From: Sphagnum magellanicum
Lineage: Eukaryota; Streptophyta; Sphagnopsida; Sphagnales; Sphagnaceae
Assembly (NCBI GenBank): GCA_021904315.1
Contig: CM038923.1
Coordinates: forward strand, 19,288,038 to 19,352,037
Reading direction: 5' to 3'
DNA: 64,000 nucleotides
This document shows positions 36,425-46,639 of the stretch, piece after piece. Numbering within the stretch: the first letter of the stretch is position 1; the number at the start of each line of letters is the position of its first letter. Below the pieces are notes generated by a model. It made no database searches and was not told where the DNA came from. It saw only the letters and a list, made by a program, of their open reading frames with translations. The translations under genes and the position numbers were made by a program.

Positions 36425-37040
36425 AGGTGGCGACGGCGGCTACCATTGTTGCAAAGCAACTAAGCACCGCCTGTTGTAGCGGCGCAAACTGTAACGTACA
36501 TCGTGTTGCCAACTCCAGCAGCGTTGCACAGCGCCGTAGCGAGTTCTAGCAACGCTGCACAACGTCGTAGCGAACTCCAACACGCTGTTGCATAGTACCG
36601 CAGCGAGCTGCAACAACGCTGCATAGCTCCGTCGCGAGTTGCAGCAGCATTGCACAACGCCGCCGTGAGCTTGTAGCAACACAATCATTACGAGTTCCAA
36701 CGCCATTGCTGCGAGCTCTAGCAGTAGCAATAGTAGCGCCGTAACGCCGTAGCAACAACAACGTTGCGCGTTGCAATGCCATCGCTGTTGCAACGTTACA
36801 ACACCATCGTTATTGCAGCGTTGCGCGTTGTAAATGACAATGTTGCCATCGTTGGACCTTGGTTCGTCTGTCGGACTTCCGTTCGTTCGACTGTCGCCCT
36901 GCGTCTTGCGCGCTTACCATCCTGCGTCTTGCTGCCATGCGTCCTACGTCTTACGCACTTATCGCCTTACGTCTTGCCATCCTGCGCCATGTCGTCCTAC
37001 GCCCTGTTATCCTACGTCCTGCCATCTACATCTTGCCTTT
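36425..37040 (+). repeat. GC-rich tandem repeats in the retroelement leader
   Basis: Two arrays lie between the LTR-like block and Gag. At 36511-36670 there are about five diverged 31-34 bp units, each built as 'ctccagcagcgttgcac' then 'cgccgtagcgag'. At about 36893-37035 a shorter ~12-bp motif close to 'cctgcgtcttgc' repeats many times. The sequence is dense in CpG and CNG sites, unlike the AT-rich DNA around it. Open frames through it are low-complexity artefacts of the repeats. Confidence 0.75.
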
Positions 37041-37380
37041 TCATCCAACATCTATTTGACTTCCGTGCAATATTTGTGTGTCACGGGTCATTCCCAACAA
37101 CGCATTTTATTCTTCAAATTGTACATTGTGTTAGGATTTTGTAGTTAATGTTGTGTACTATCACAACATTTTAAGGCATGGGACAACACCATGTCCTCGG
37201 ATGATGAGAGCACTACCGCTAGGCCAGAGCCCAGGTATTAGCTAACGAAATAACACACAATCTTTTGAGCCAATTTCTTTAAGTTCACGAGCATCACGAC
37301 GATACCATCAAGTGTCTACAACACCATCGTCGTCTAGTACAACTCCTATAAGGAATTCAAGCTAAGGTTACATTACATTA

Positions 37381-38811
37381 ACGATACATCAGAGTCCATT
37401 TGGAGGGGCTCATCAGTGGACTACGCCTGTTGTTGCACCTACTTTCGCACCATCACCGTATACTCCGTTGCAAGCTATGACTTCAACACCCATATACACT
37501 ATGGAGGTGAGCAGTTCCTTTGGGAGAATTGAGAAATTCAGCAGAAGGCCAGGTACTATTTCTTTGAAGGAGTTCAAAGTAACCTTCTCAACTGTGGTTT
37601 GTGAATTGGAGCTCAAGTATGGGGCTAATTACACCGAGGCGTTTGCATTCAAATAATTGGATGTCTATGAGCAACATTTTGCAAGGATTTTGGGTGTCAC
37701 CCAGATTCCCAATCTAACATACGCCATAGCCATTGCCACTGCCTCTCAAGCTGCATTGCAAGCTGCAATTGCACATCACGGGACTATGCCAAATAATCCA
37801 GACCCGGTACCTACCTCAGTAAACCTTTCTCCTTAGCAACTCATTATTGCTACTACAAACATTCCTCGCACAACTGATGCGCTTGCTGATCCAGTGGGGG
37901 AAATCTTTCGAATTCTTGAACTGGAATTTATAGTCAAAAGTTCTAAAAAAATTCTACGGCTCGCCACCTTCTCTCGACAAAAGGATGAAATGCTCAACGT
38001 GCTCTACAGGAGGCTTCTCAAACTCAAAGAGGATACCCAGAGCATCACCGACTTGGAAGCTGCCCACTGGTATCTTCGTTCGTTGGAAGGTACTCCAACA
38101 CTCCACGCGCAGGTTTTGCAACGAATCTTTGCAGAATTTGGAGACTCGTACACTTTGTTGGATGTGTACAACATTTCCGAAAAGTTGGAACTGGCTCATG
38201 CACACTATGAGGCCAGTACTATGAGGCCTCCATCACGTTCAAAGCCTCAACCTACACAAGTTGTGCCCACTAGATCATCACATTCTTCTTCAAGGACTAA
38301 AGCGGTGCACACGGCTACACCCATCCTACCTTCTTGCAACTATTGTGGCAATCCTGCCCACAAAGCTAGTGAGTGCAACATTCCTTCTGAAGATCTCTTT
38401 TGTGATTATTGTCGAAAAGAGGGACATCAGGAAGCTGTTTGTTTTGCCAAGTTCCCAGAGCGGAAGTAACTCCGATTACAATGGCAAAATCTGCCAGCAT
38501 CTTCCGCTGTACCTCACCCAAAAGCCAAGGCACCTCAGCCTTCCACTCAGGCTTTGCCCACCAAAGGTAATTCCGACAAGAATGTTAAGAAGAAGGAGCA
38601 CAATGCTGACAAGAGGGAGGTGCTTCAAGCGCATGCAATTCAAGTTCAAACTTTACAAAATGAACTCGAATCACTGAGGGCTCAACTTGCTAATCTAAAA
38701 AGCAAGTCCTCCCAACCAGCTAGTCATGCCCAACCTGTACAAGGTTCAGGATCACGAGAGGGACCTCCTAGGTCGTTCTACGGCCTTCCACACGATGCCA
38801 TGGTTGGGTAG
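37381..38811 (+). pseudogene. Gag of the Ty3/gypsy element (stop-broken)
   Basis: One reading frame runs through the whole stretch, interrupted only by stops: TAA 37654-37656, TAG 37834-37836 and TAA 38467-38469, ending at TAG 38809-38811. The N-terminal part (FRILELEFIVKSSK ... LEAAHWYLRSLEGTP) is the capsid-like helical region. Two CX2CX4HX4C zinc knuckles follow (CNYCGNPAHKASEC at 38335-38376 and CDYCRKEGHQEAVC at 38401-38442), the nucleic-acid-binding signature of Gag. A coiled-coil segment (VQTLQNELESLRAQLANLKS) and RSFYGLPHDAMVG come next. Every internal stop sits where a Gln codon would fit. By family knowledge this protein packages element RNA and drives particle assembly. Confidence 0.85.
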
Positions 38812-40290
38812 TATGTTCTTTCCACTCCACGTAATTCTAGTTTCACACCAGAAGTTGCTACTTCTTTTTGCCCTTCCTATGTCGCGGCACAAGAAGCTAG
38901 TGTGGCACCCAGAGTTTCTGCCACTAGTAGGTAATTCAAACCGATGGACTCACATCTGGTTCAAGTCCTATTACCAGGGCTAGAGGAGCTCGAGCAGTCA
39001 TGCCACAATCTTTTCGTCCTCTTAACATGGAAGAGGAACGCACCTTGTTGGCGAGGGGGGGGGGAGACTACTACACCACAAGCTATTAGGGCATCAAATT
39101 CTCGTGTCCCAGGAGTACATGTACATCAGGAAAACACACAATTTTCCACTGATCAGCTTATGGAATGCCAACTTCAAATGCATGAAGTGGCGCAAAAGCT
39201 TGTGAGTACACCATTGTTTAGTTTTCAAGATTTGAAGCTAAGCACCAAGGACATAATTGCAATCTTAGAGGATACTTTGAACATTACATCAGGTCCTCTA
39301 CCAATCCCTGATCCACATGCTACAGAGGTCCCATCCAACACCTTGGAAAGACAATCGATTGGCTCACATGTTGCAGATGGCGTTCGTAATTTGGTCATTA
39401 GTTCTAACATGGCTAAACTAGTAGGCTTTCCTACCTCTGATTTTACATTCACATATCAAAAGGAAGTTCAGAACACCTCACTTGTGGATTTGTTACTCAA
39501 CAAAGGTGTTGTGGATAGCCATTCTCTCCACAAAGTCTCTTACTCATTTTCGAAGGTGGTGCCTGGTGAGAGAACTTCCATCGCCACCAGAGTTACCATT
39601 GTTGACAATACTGGGTCAACAATCCAAGTGGGAGGACATACACCTAGAATAGTACTTCTTGACACAAGTGCCCAACCAGTGATTCTTGGAGTTAAATTTG
39701 CCAAGAAGATGGGCATGCTTGACTCCAAACTACGGAAATCTATGTGGCAAATTCGCACCGCTAGTGGGAGCGTAGAGGAGGTACTTGGGGAAAGCTCAGA
39801 ATTGATTACACTTAAGTTCAATGAAGGTACAGATCAAGAGCTTTGCTTATAGATCAGATGTTTAATCACCAATGCCACAAGTTATGATGTGCTCATCGGG
39901 CAAGAGGCCTTGTTTCCACTAGGTTTCACAATTGACAACTGGTTTGAACATGCATACTACCGAGTGGATTGGGAGACTGATGGCCACCACTTGGGATACA
40001 TACCCCTTGATTTACATGGGAACCATAGTCCTATGGCTCACCATTGTATGCTTAAGGAAGCACACACCATTTCCTACATCCAACAAGCTAGCCTCGAATG
40101 GATAGAGGGAGATGAGGAGGAGATAGCTTACGCTCAAGCTACTAAAAGCTTGAAGGAGGTTCCTACTGACATTCAACATGGACCAGAGGTTTTACAAAGG
40201 TTCAAAGTAGCTCACAAGCCTTTGCTCAAAGCTTTGTTTAGTTTTGAGAGCATGGAGAGCCATGGCGAACCGATTAAGCCATTACTTCGT
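38812..40290 (+). pseudogene. Retropepsin (protease) region of the polyprotein
   Basis: It continues the Gag frame. The protease core is RIVLLDTSAQPVILG with the catalytic Asp at 39661-39663; the usual D-T/S-G-A triad reads D-T-S-A, so the Gly is Ser here. The C-terminal flap region YDVLIGQEALFPLGF follows after TAG 39850-39852. Two compensating frame changes lie upstream: the frame slips near 38926-38937 (MPQSFRPLNMEEERTLLARG is in another frame) and returns at a run of ten G (39055-39064). The linker to the methyltransferase is acidic (EWIEGDEEEIAYAQ). By family knowledge the protease processes the Gag-Pol polyprotein. Confidence 0.75.
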
Positions 40291-41426
40291 CAACTAATCA
40301 CCTGGACACCACCTAAGGAAGGGATTACATTACTAGAGCTCTTTGGTGGTATTGGTACATGTTTCAAAGCCTTACTACAGTCAGGGATGGTGGTTCGGAG
40401 GTATTTCTACGTAAACATTGATCCTATTACAAAGCAAGTGGCGGCATCAAGAATGAAAGAGTTCACAACAAGATTTTCGCAACAATTTGCAACCACCGCA
40501 TGGAAGGCTAGTTTCACATTTTTACCCTCTGACATACAACTAATTCAGAAGAAGCATATGGAATTACTTGGCCTTGTCGACCTAATCATTTCAGGTTGGG
40601 AGTGTCAAGGATTTTCAGCGGCTGGATTTGGAGAAGGCTTAAGTGACACAAGATCTGGTATTTTCACGGACATGGTACGATTAATCACCTAGGCTCAATC
40701 CATTTCTCCTACATTTGGTTATGTAATTGAGAACACTCCTCAACTTGATCATAGGGAAAAAGTCTAGGAGCACTACACACCGGTCAAACATTACCTTGGA
40801 GAACCGCTCTTATTTGATGCGGCACAATGCAGTTCCTACGCGCACCAGTTGCGCAATTGGTGGACCAACTTGGCACCACTCTCAGTTCTGCAGCTAGCTC
40901 TGAAATACACTATCAGAGACCCCAACCTGCAGGTTTCTCACATATTGGATGATCAAAGTTCTTGCCAACCAGTTACAAGGCAAGAAAAACCTCCTTGGTT
41001 TCCTGTGAACACAATAGTAAAACCAAGAGGTGCTTGGCCCACCTTTGTCTCCTTCCTAGGAGCACACGCCTTTCAAGGAGATGGGCCAGGCCTGGTGTAT
41101 CGTCATTCTTCAACCACTTGGGATGAACCAAGCCTAGAAGAAAGAGAAAGGGCTATGGGGTTCCAAGCTAGCACTACTAGTCACACTAAGGTGACTAGAT
41201 TGGAGCGTAATGCTCTACTAGGGAGTGGCATGGACTTGAACTCCCTTACATGGTTGTTGGTAACTTGTGTACTCTTTCAAATGTACATAACACCAACACT
41301 GGTTCAATCAACTTGCAATTCTAGTGATGCAACCACATGGCACCTCAACCAAGTACACTTGCCTATCTTCAACACTCTACATTTCACTCTCAGTGTTGGG
41401 GGGGAAGAGGTACCATGTAATTTGAC
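40291..41426 (+). pseudogene. C5-cytosine DNA methyltransferase within the retroelement
   Basis: It continues the Gag-protease frame with no spacer. The C5-methyltransferase motifs appear in order: motif I ITLLELFGGIGT (LFGGIG at 40339-40356, SAM binding), motif II-like YFYVNIDP, motif IV VDLIISGWECQGFSAAG with the catalytic Cys codon at 40603-40605 (the usual Pro-Cys is Glu-Cys), then GLSDTRSGIFTDMVRLI, motif VI YVIENTP (40720-40740), a motif VIII-like block SYAHQLRNWWTNL, a target-recognition-like region, ERERAMGFQA, and motif X NALLGSGMDLNSLTW near 41211. The R-N-W-W-T-N-L and motif X blocks resemble DNMT3-type enzymes, whereas CQGFS resembles DNMT1/bacterial ones. Two TAG stops interrupt it (40690-40692, 40765-40767). 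The segment ends at EVPCNLT, where the pol part should continue. By family knowledge it would transfer methyl groups to DNA cytosine. Confidence 0.88.
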
Positions 41427-43403
41427 CAATGGTAATGAGGAGCGAGAAGGCTATAAATACGCTTAACTCTAAAGTGTCCAAGCTCCAAGTGCACCTTTTG
41501 AATAAGACCATGTCGTTCATGTGGTGGTGGAACCACTCTGTCGCCTTGTGGTAAGCATCGGACGAGGTGATTGTCCCTCCATGAATAGCGTTTGGACCGC
41601 TGTTGTATGCGATCTCGCTGACTTGAAGTAACTTGGGGAGGGTATTCCCCATGTTGAAGAAACCTCAGAGTGTTCAAGTCCTCCCATATATCGAAAATGG
41701 GCTGCTCAACCAAGTTGCATTGCAGTAGTGCAAGATAACTAGATGCCTCATATACATGTACTGCTGGAATCTGGTCAAAATCTTGCCTAGCTTCTGAAAA
41801 ATCTTCAGAGGTAGTGAGGGGTCTTCGTGACATGGTATCTGCATTTTGATGTGTAATACCAGGTCGGTGAATAACCTTGAACTCATACTCTTGAAGTATA
41901 AGCGCCCAACGAGCTAACTTACCAGTAAGTTTATCATTGGTCATCAACCATTTGATAAGCTGGTGGTCGATATATAAAGTGAAATTGGTGCCATAAAGAT
42001 AGGGCCTGAAATGTATGACGGCCCATACAACAGCAAGGCACTCCCCCTCGTATGAGGAGTAGTTGCTCTCAGCCTTGTTGTTGCTTCGAGATGCATAGGC
42101 GATAACATATTCCTTGCCTTCCTCATCAAGTTGGCCAAGAATAGCTCCAATACCAAGAGCACTCCAGTTAGTGTGTAGAATGAAAACCTTGTTGAAATCG
42201 GGTCTTCTCAGAATGGGGAACTCTGAAAGCTTTTCCTTGAGTGTGTTGAAAGCTTCCTGAGCTTCATCACTCCATGTCCAAGCAACATCCTTTTTTAACA
42301 ATGCATAGAGAGGATGAGCAATAGTACTAAAATCTTGGACATAAATTCTGTAGTAATTGCATAGTCCGATGAAGCTCCTCAATGTGTGAACATTAGTAGG
42401 ATTGGGCATCTCCAAAATGCCTACTACTTTGGCCCAATGAGCCATAATACCATCTGGCAAAATTCTATGTCCAAGGTAGATTATTGAGGTGATAGCAAAC
42501 TCACATTTTTTAGGATGGATCTTCATATTGACTTCATGGAGCCTCTTGAATAACTTTTCAAGATGAACCAAATGCTATAGGAGTCCCTTGCTATGCACCA
42601 GGACGTCATCTATGTAGCACTTTAGGAAATCTGCCCCTTCGAGAACCTGGTCCATGATTCGTTGAAAGAAGACAGGTACATTCTTCAATCCAAAAGGCAT
42701 CACAAGCCATTCCCATAACTTGTTGCTTCCATGGAATGTTGTTTTCTTGCGATCCTTCTCAGCGAGCACAATCTGGTTGAAACCTTGCTTCATATCCACA
42801 ATTGTGAAGATGTTTGAATCTCCAATGCTATCAAATAATTCTTCAGGGATGGGCATGGGGTACCTATCCTACGGTGTAACTAGGTTCAAAGGCCTATAAT
42901 CTCCGCACATCCTTTTCTCAATCCATAATCCAGCTGAATCTTTCTTTGCTGGCATTACTGTAGCAGCTACGAAATCAGAACTTGATGGCTGAATGAGACC
43001 GGCCTCATGGAGCTCTTTGCATCTTTCATCTACCAGTTCCCATTCATGTTTGCTCAACCTATGCCTCCTTCGATAGACGGGTGTCTCATTTGTAAGGTCT
43101 ATAAAGAACTACATGGTCTTACACCTACCTAAGTCTTTCATTGAGAACACAAACACATTTTCATACTTAATTAGCAAGTTTGTGACTTGGTCTCTTTCCT
43201 TTTTGGTGAGCCGGTTCCCCATAATGAAAGGGTAGTTGGAAATATTTGGGATGGAGTTGGAAAGTGTGTTTGAAGAACCTGGTGTATTGCGTTCTCCACT
43301 ATTCAACTGCGTAGATTCGTAGAAGGTTGTGATTGTTTCTCCAAAAGCTGATGCACCTCCAGGTGTATTAGACACAACTTGAGTCAAATTACATGGTACC
43401 TCC
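41427..43403 (-). pseudogene. Reverse transcriptase-RNase H-integrase part, inverted
   Basis: One minus-strand frame is broken only by TAG at 43111-43109, 42871-42869 and 42577-42575. In order from the right: EVPCNLTQVVSNTPGG, the RT N-terminal segment (YRPLNLVTP), FTIVDMKQGFNQI, MPFGLKNVPVFFQRIMD, the catalytic YIDD (42616-42605), the RT connection (YLGHRILPDG, LRSFIGLCNYYR), the RNase H domain (HTNWSALGIGAIL, YEGECLAVVWAV, ADTMSRRP) and the start of the integrase zinc-binding domain (VHLELGHFRVKR ... HYHW). RNase H has Asn instead of its first catalytic Asp (42169-42167). Integrase is cut at 41427, and its DDE core is missing. It is the Ty3/gypsy pol that should follow the methyltransferase, but it lies in the opposite orientation. 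Confidence 0.88.
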
Positions 43404-43560
43404 TGAAAATAAATTGCAAAGAAGTAGTGAAGGTGTATGTAGTTGGTGGCCGTGCAATAACCACCGTGAGCATCTAGAAAATCCAAGTGAACTATGGAGG
43501 CAACTCTCATACAAAGGAATTCTAGAAAAACTAAAGGATAAAGGAAGGGCTTGGCCCTTT
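43404..43560 (-). repeat. Inverted LTR/leader fragment joined to RT
   Basis: Read on the minus strand this matches 35978-36133 closely, from AAAGGGCCAAGCCC to TTGCAATTTATTTTCA, with a handful of substitutions. It includes an ATG (43510-43508) whose frame runs straight into the RT frame. Similarity to the left copy stops at 43560, near the expected start of transcription, so upstream U3 sequence is absent. Confidence 0.8.
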
Positions 43561-44143
43561 CATCTCAGCCTCCCTTGTGCATTGTGTATATATGTGTGTG
43601 CATGCATCTTTTTGATTAGTTTCTACCTTTAATTGGTTTTAGGCTATTTGTTTAATAGAGTTTCCTGCGGATTCACACCTTTATGACATTGTATGTCACG
43701 ACACTACACGTCACGACAAAGATGGCAGCTGTAGGTCTTGATTTTGTTAGCAACCCAAATACAGTAAGTGCTCAAATATTATTGCTTGTATTCAAATGTG
43801 GAAGGGGACAATCAAAGTGGAGCCCAAGTTATGCCACATAACAATATTTGCATACTTGTCAGGGGCAACAAGATTTACTTAGCTACTACTAGCCCTTGTA
43901 ATTTGGGCAAGTAAAAGCTATATTTGGGTATGTTATTTGAACTATCCATATAGGTATAAACATTGACTATTATGAACCCTTGGATCTAATACTATAAAGA
44001 CCAGGCATTGGGTGTTGTGTATCTAACACAAGTTGGTGTGGAGTGGTGGCTTACTGTGGCAGGAGTCTAATTCAACCTATCTTTCATCACAAATTAGAGC
44101 AATCAAAACCAAGCTCCCAAAAATGGTTGCGTAGGTAGAAAAA
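43561..44143. other. No assignable gene
   Basis: The right flank of the retroelement. A CACTACACGTCACG string near 43703 was considered as a CACTA terminus but does not match the ends found at 47065 or 47129. No open frame of note. Confidence 0.4.
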
Positions 44144-44972
44144 ATGTTTGAAGCAACTATTGCAAGAGGCATTGAACAACTTCATGCAACAATGGAGTCT
44201 ACCATGGCAAGGCTTTTAGCACAGGCAAATGCTGGGGTGCAAGGGCAAACGGGTGTGAAAACTAATATTGATACTGCAACAATGGCAGCAGTCCCTACCA
44301 TAGTAGTTGGGGCAGACCAACAATTGCACATAGGCTTTGACCCTATTAAGCTTGGGGTCGAGAATGGATCTGAAGTCAATGCCACTAATGGACAAGAGGG
44401 TCTAGCCCATGTTAGCAAGGTACGTTAAGGCCTTAGCACCATGGCATGTAATCTACACTAAGTCTAATGGCATGATACATTGAACAATAATAGATGTTGG
44501 AACTAGGGTTAACCAAAATTTGGTGGGATAGCAGAGCAAGAAGAAGACCAGGCTGGAGCCAAGGGAGGGTGTGAAGATAAGGGCATGCACTGGAGTGTGC
44601 AGGGTGTCAGTTGCAGAAGAAGAGGTGAGATTGAGGGTGCCTTGGGGGCTATGTGTGGTGACTTAAATGCATGGAAACAAACATAACAATCAGAAATAAG
44701 GCCAAATATGTTGTGGACCACTATTGGCTTAAGATGTATAATGGGATGTTGTGGGTGCACAGTTTCAGCTGGGGGATAAAGTAACATTGATTAGCTCTAC
44801 CAAGTTGGATGTCATTGCAATAGGTGTGGTGACATGTATTGGTGGGCAACAAGGTGTGCACCATTGCACCCAAGTTGACACTGGGTGGTATCGGATGCAA
44901 CTTGCAGAAATAATGGAGGGTTTTGGCAATACTGCCCTACTCATAACAAATGACAATGATGATCCACCTTAG
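44144..44972 (+). pseudogene. Later CACTA accessory ORF fragments
   Basis: Two plus-strand frames. The first, at 44144-44428, is preceded in frame by a TAG a few codons upstream and begins with a coiled-coil-like stretch (MFEATIARGIEQLHATMEST ... MARLLAQAN). The second, 44751-44972, contains FQLGDKVTLISSTKLDVIAI then GVVT and DTGWYRMQLAEI, a short beta-rich pattern like the small C-terminal domain that follows Transposase_24 in many CACTA proteins. Together with 35187-35702 they may be one gene split by the retroelement. Identification is by pattern only. Confidence 0.35.
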
Positions 44973-46400
44973 TTGCAGTTGAAGGATACAATGGGTAGCA
45001 GTTTGGTATGGAAGGGTCAATTCATGCATAAGGCAGTGAGTAGGAAACAAGTATAACTTATTTCTAGAATGGCCCACAAGGAATTCATCATTGGTCTCCC
45101 CACCTAGTTTGTAGAAAAACAATGAGATGTTTCCATACCATGGAGAATTTTGGGGAACGGTCTAGCATGCATTGTATGCTTCTTAGATGCAAACTACATT
45201 TTAGTCGATATGAGTATTAGTTTGAACGAACTAGGTTTAAGACCTTCAATGATCATGTGATATGCATCTTGATGTGGGAGGTTGTTTATATTTCAAACCA
45301 TAATTTATATGGTAGTGAGATATGTGTTTTTTGTGATATTGCTTCATGGAGTATCTACTCTCAAATTACAACCCACTTTAATGGCAATAATGGTAATGAA
45401 TATGAATTGACCATAGATAATTAGCTATTTAATTTGTAGTTTGAAGTGGAGTTAGTTATATGTATCCCATTTTTTTCAAGGTCAGTAAGGGGTACAAGCC
45501 TTAGGTGTTCATGGTTATTGATGTGATTTCAGAGGTGTTGGTGTAGGATGGGATCAAGTGCCCAACCTATGGCACATCCCGCAGGTGTTGGTGTGCTAAG
45601 GACATTACCAAAGGAACAAGTGAACTTTATAACAACCATCAGACTAGGTAGTCACAAGCCTAAAGTGTACTTGATGATGGGTGTGATTTGGCATGGTAGG
45701 TCTGTCATGTAGAGTGGGTTCTATTCTTGATCTTGTGGCATAATTTGTATTTGTATGTAGCTAACACCATCATGGGGTTGCACATAGTGACACATGTTAT
45801 GATGGGACATCCAGATGGAGTAGCCCTACTGTAGAGTTGGCCTCTAAATTCAATCATTGGGTGGGCTGACTATTTACTTCCCATATATTTGTACTAAAAA
45901 AATTCTTTCAATGTTGGGCCCAAACATGTGATTTGTGGCAATTTGCGTAGGAATGGACGATGGCACTAGACCCTAGTTGGTTTGTCTGATGTTAAGTAGC
46001 AGGAATGTTGTTTGGAGTATTGTTGATCATGGCAACAATGGTGCAGGTCAAGGAGCATTTAGAGCCAACAAGAGGACCCATGAGGGCGTGGATGTGGTTG
46101 TAGTTGAATGTAGCAATCTAAGCACTGCCAGGTTTTGAATATACTTACTTACATTGGAAGATGTGGGCTAAGATTGGGTTGTTGCACTAAGGACCTTGCA
46201 GGCAAAAAGGTGAACTCAATGTTATGTATGTTCAATTTTTCCCCAGTGAACCCATGTGGGCTGTTCAAATGCTTGGAATAGTTCATGTGTAATTAGACTG
46301 ATGACTGCAAGAACTTGTAACCCATTGCCATAGTAATAAAATTTATCCTGGTTTTGGTGGGAGCCCAAGCAAATTGGCATGTCAAGCTTAAACTACCAAA
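44973..46400. other. No assignable gene, probable CACTA interior
   Basis: AT-rich DNA with no frame longer than about 60 codons. It lies between the ORF fragments and the subterminal region of the CACTA end at 47065, so it is most likely transposon interior or 3' region. Confidence 0.4.
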
Positions 46401-46639
46401 TTCTTATGTAATTTTACCTTGGGTGCTTAAATTTTTGGGATTATAGGCAATTTATAAATGCTCCTACCATTGGGTTTCAAAACTCAACTGAAGTATATAT
46501 TGTGTTTATTATAAATATTAGGCCAAGCCATAAACGCTTAGGATCTACTGTGTGTAACATGAAATTGGACGACAAAAAAAATCATGCACTATCTGTAAAT
46601 AAATGCATTATTTAAAACTAAAATAAAAAATTGATTACC

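Noticed and set aside
36440-37148. Several overlapping Cys/Leu/Arg-rich frames on both strands of the retroelement leader
   Set aside because: They are low-complexity products of the tandem GC-rich repeats and none resembles a protein.
37654-40767. Reassigned stop codons (TAG/TAA read as Gln) in the retroelement
   Set aside because: Cyclin L in the same window uses standard stops, and the element has frameshifts and lost catalytic residues, so mutational decay is simpler.
43703-43716. CACTACACGTCACG as a CACTA terminus
   Set aside because: It does not share the CACTAGAAGAAAA tip or subterminal repeats of the family found here.
44182-44418. Minus-strand frame opposite the 44144-44428 ORF
   Set aside because: It is the complement of the more protein-like plus-strand frame and has no recognisable motif.
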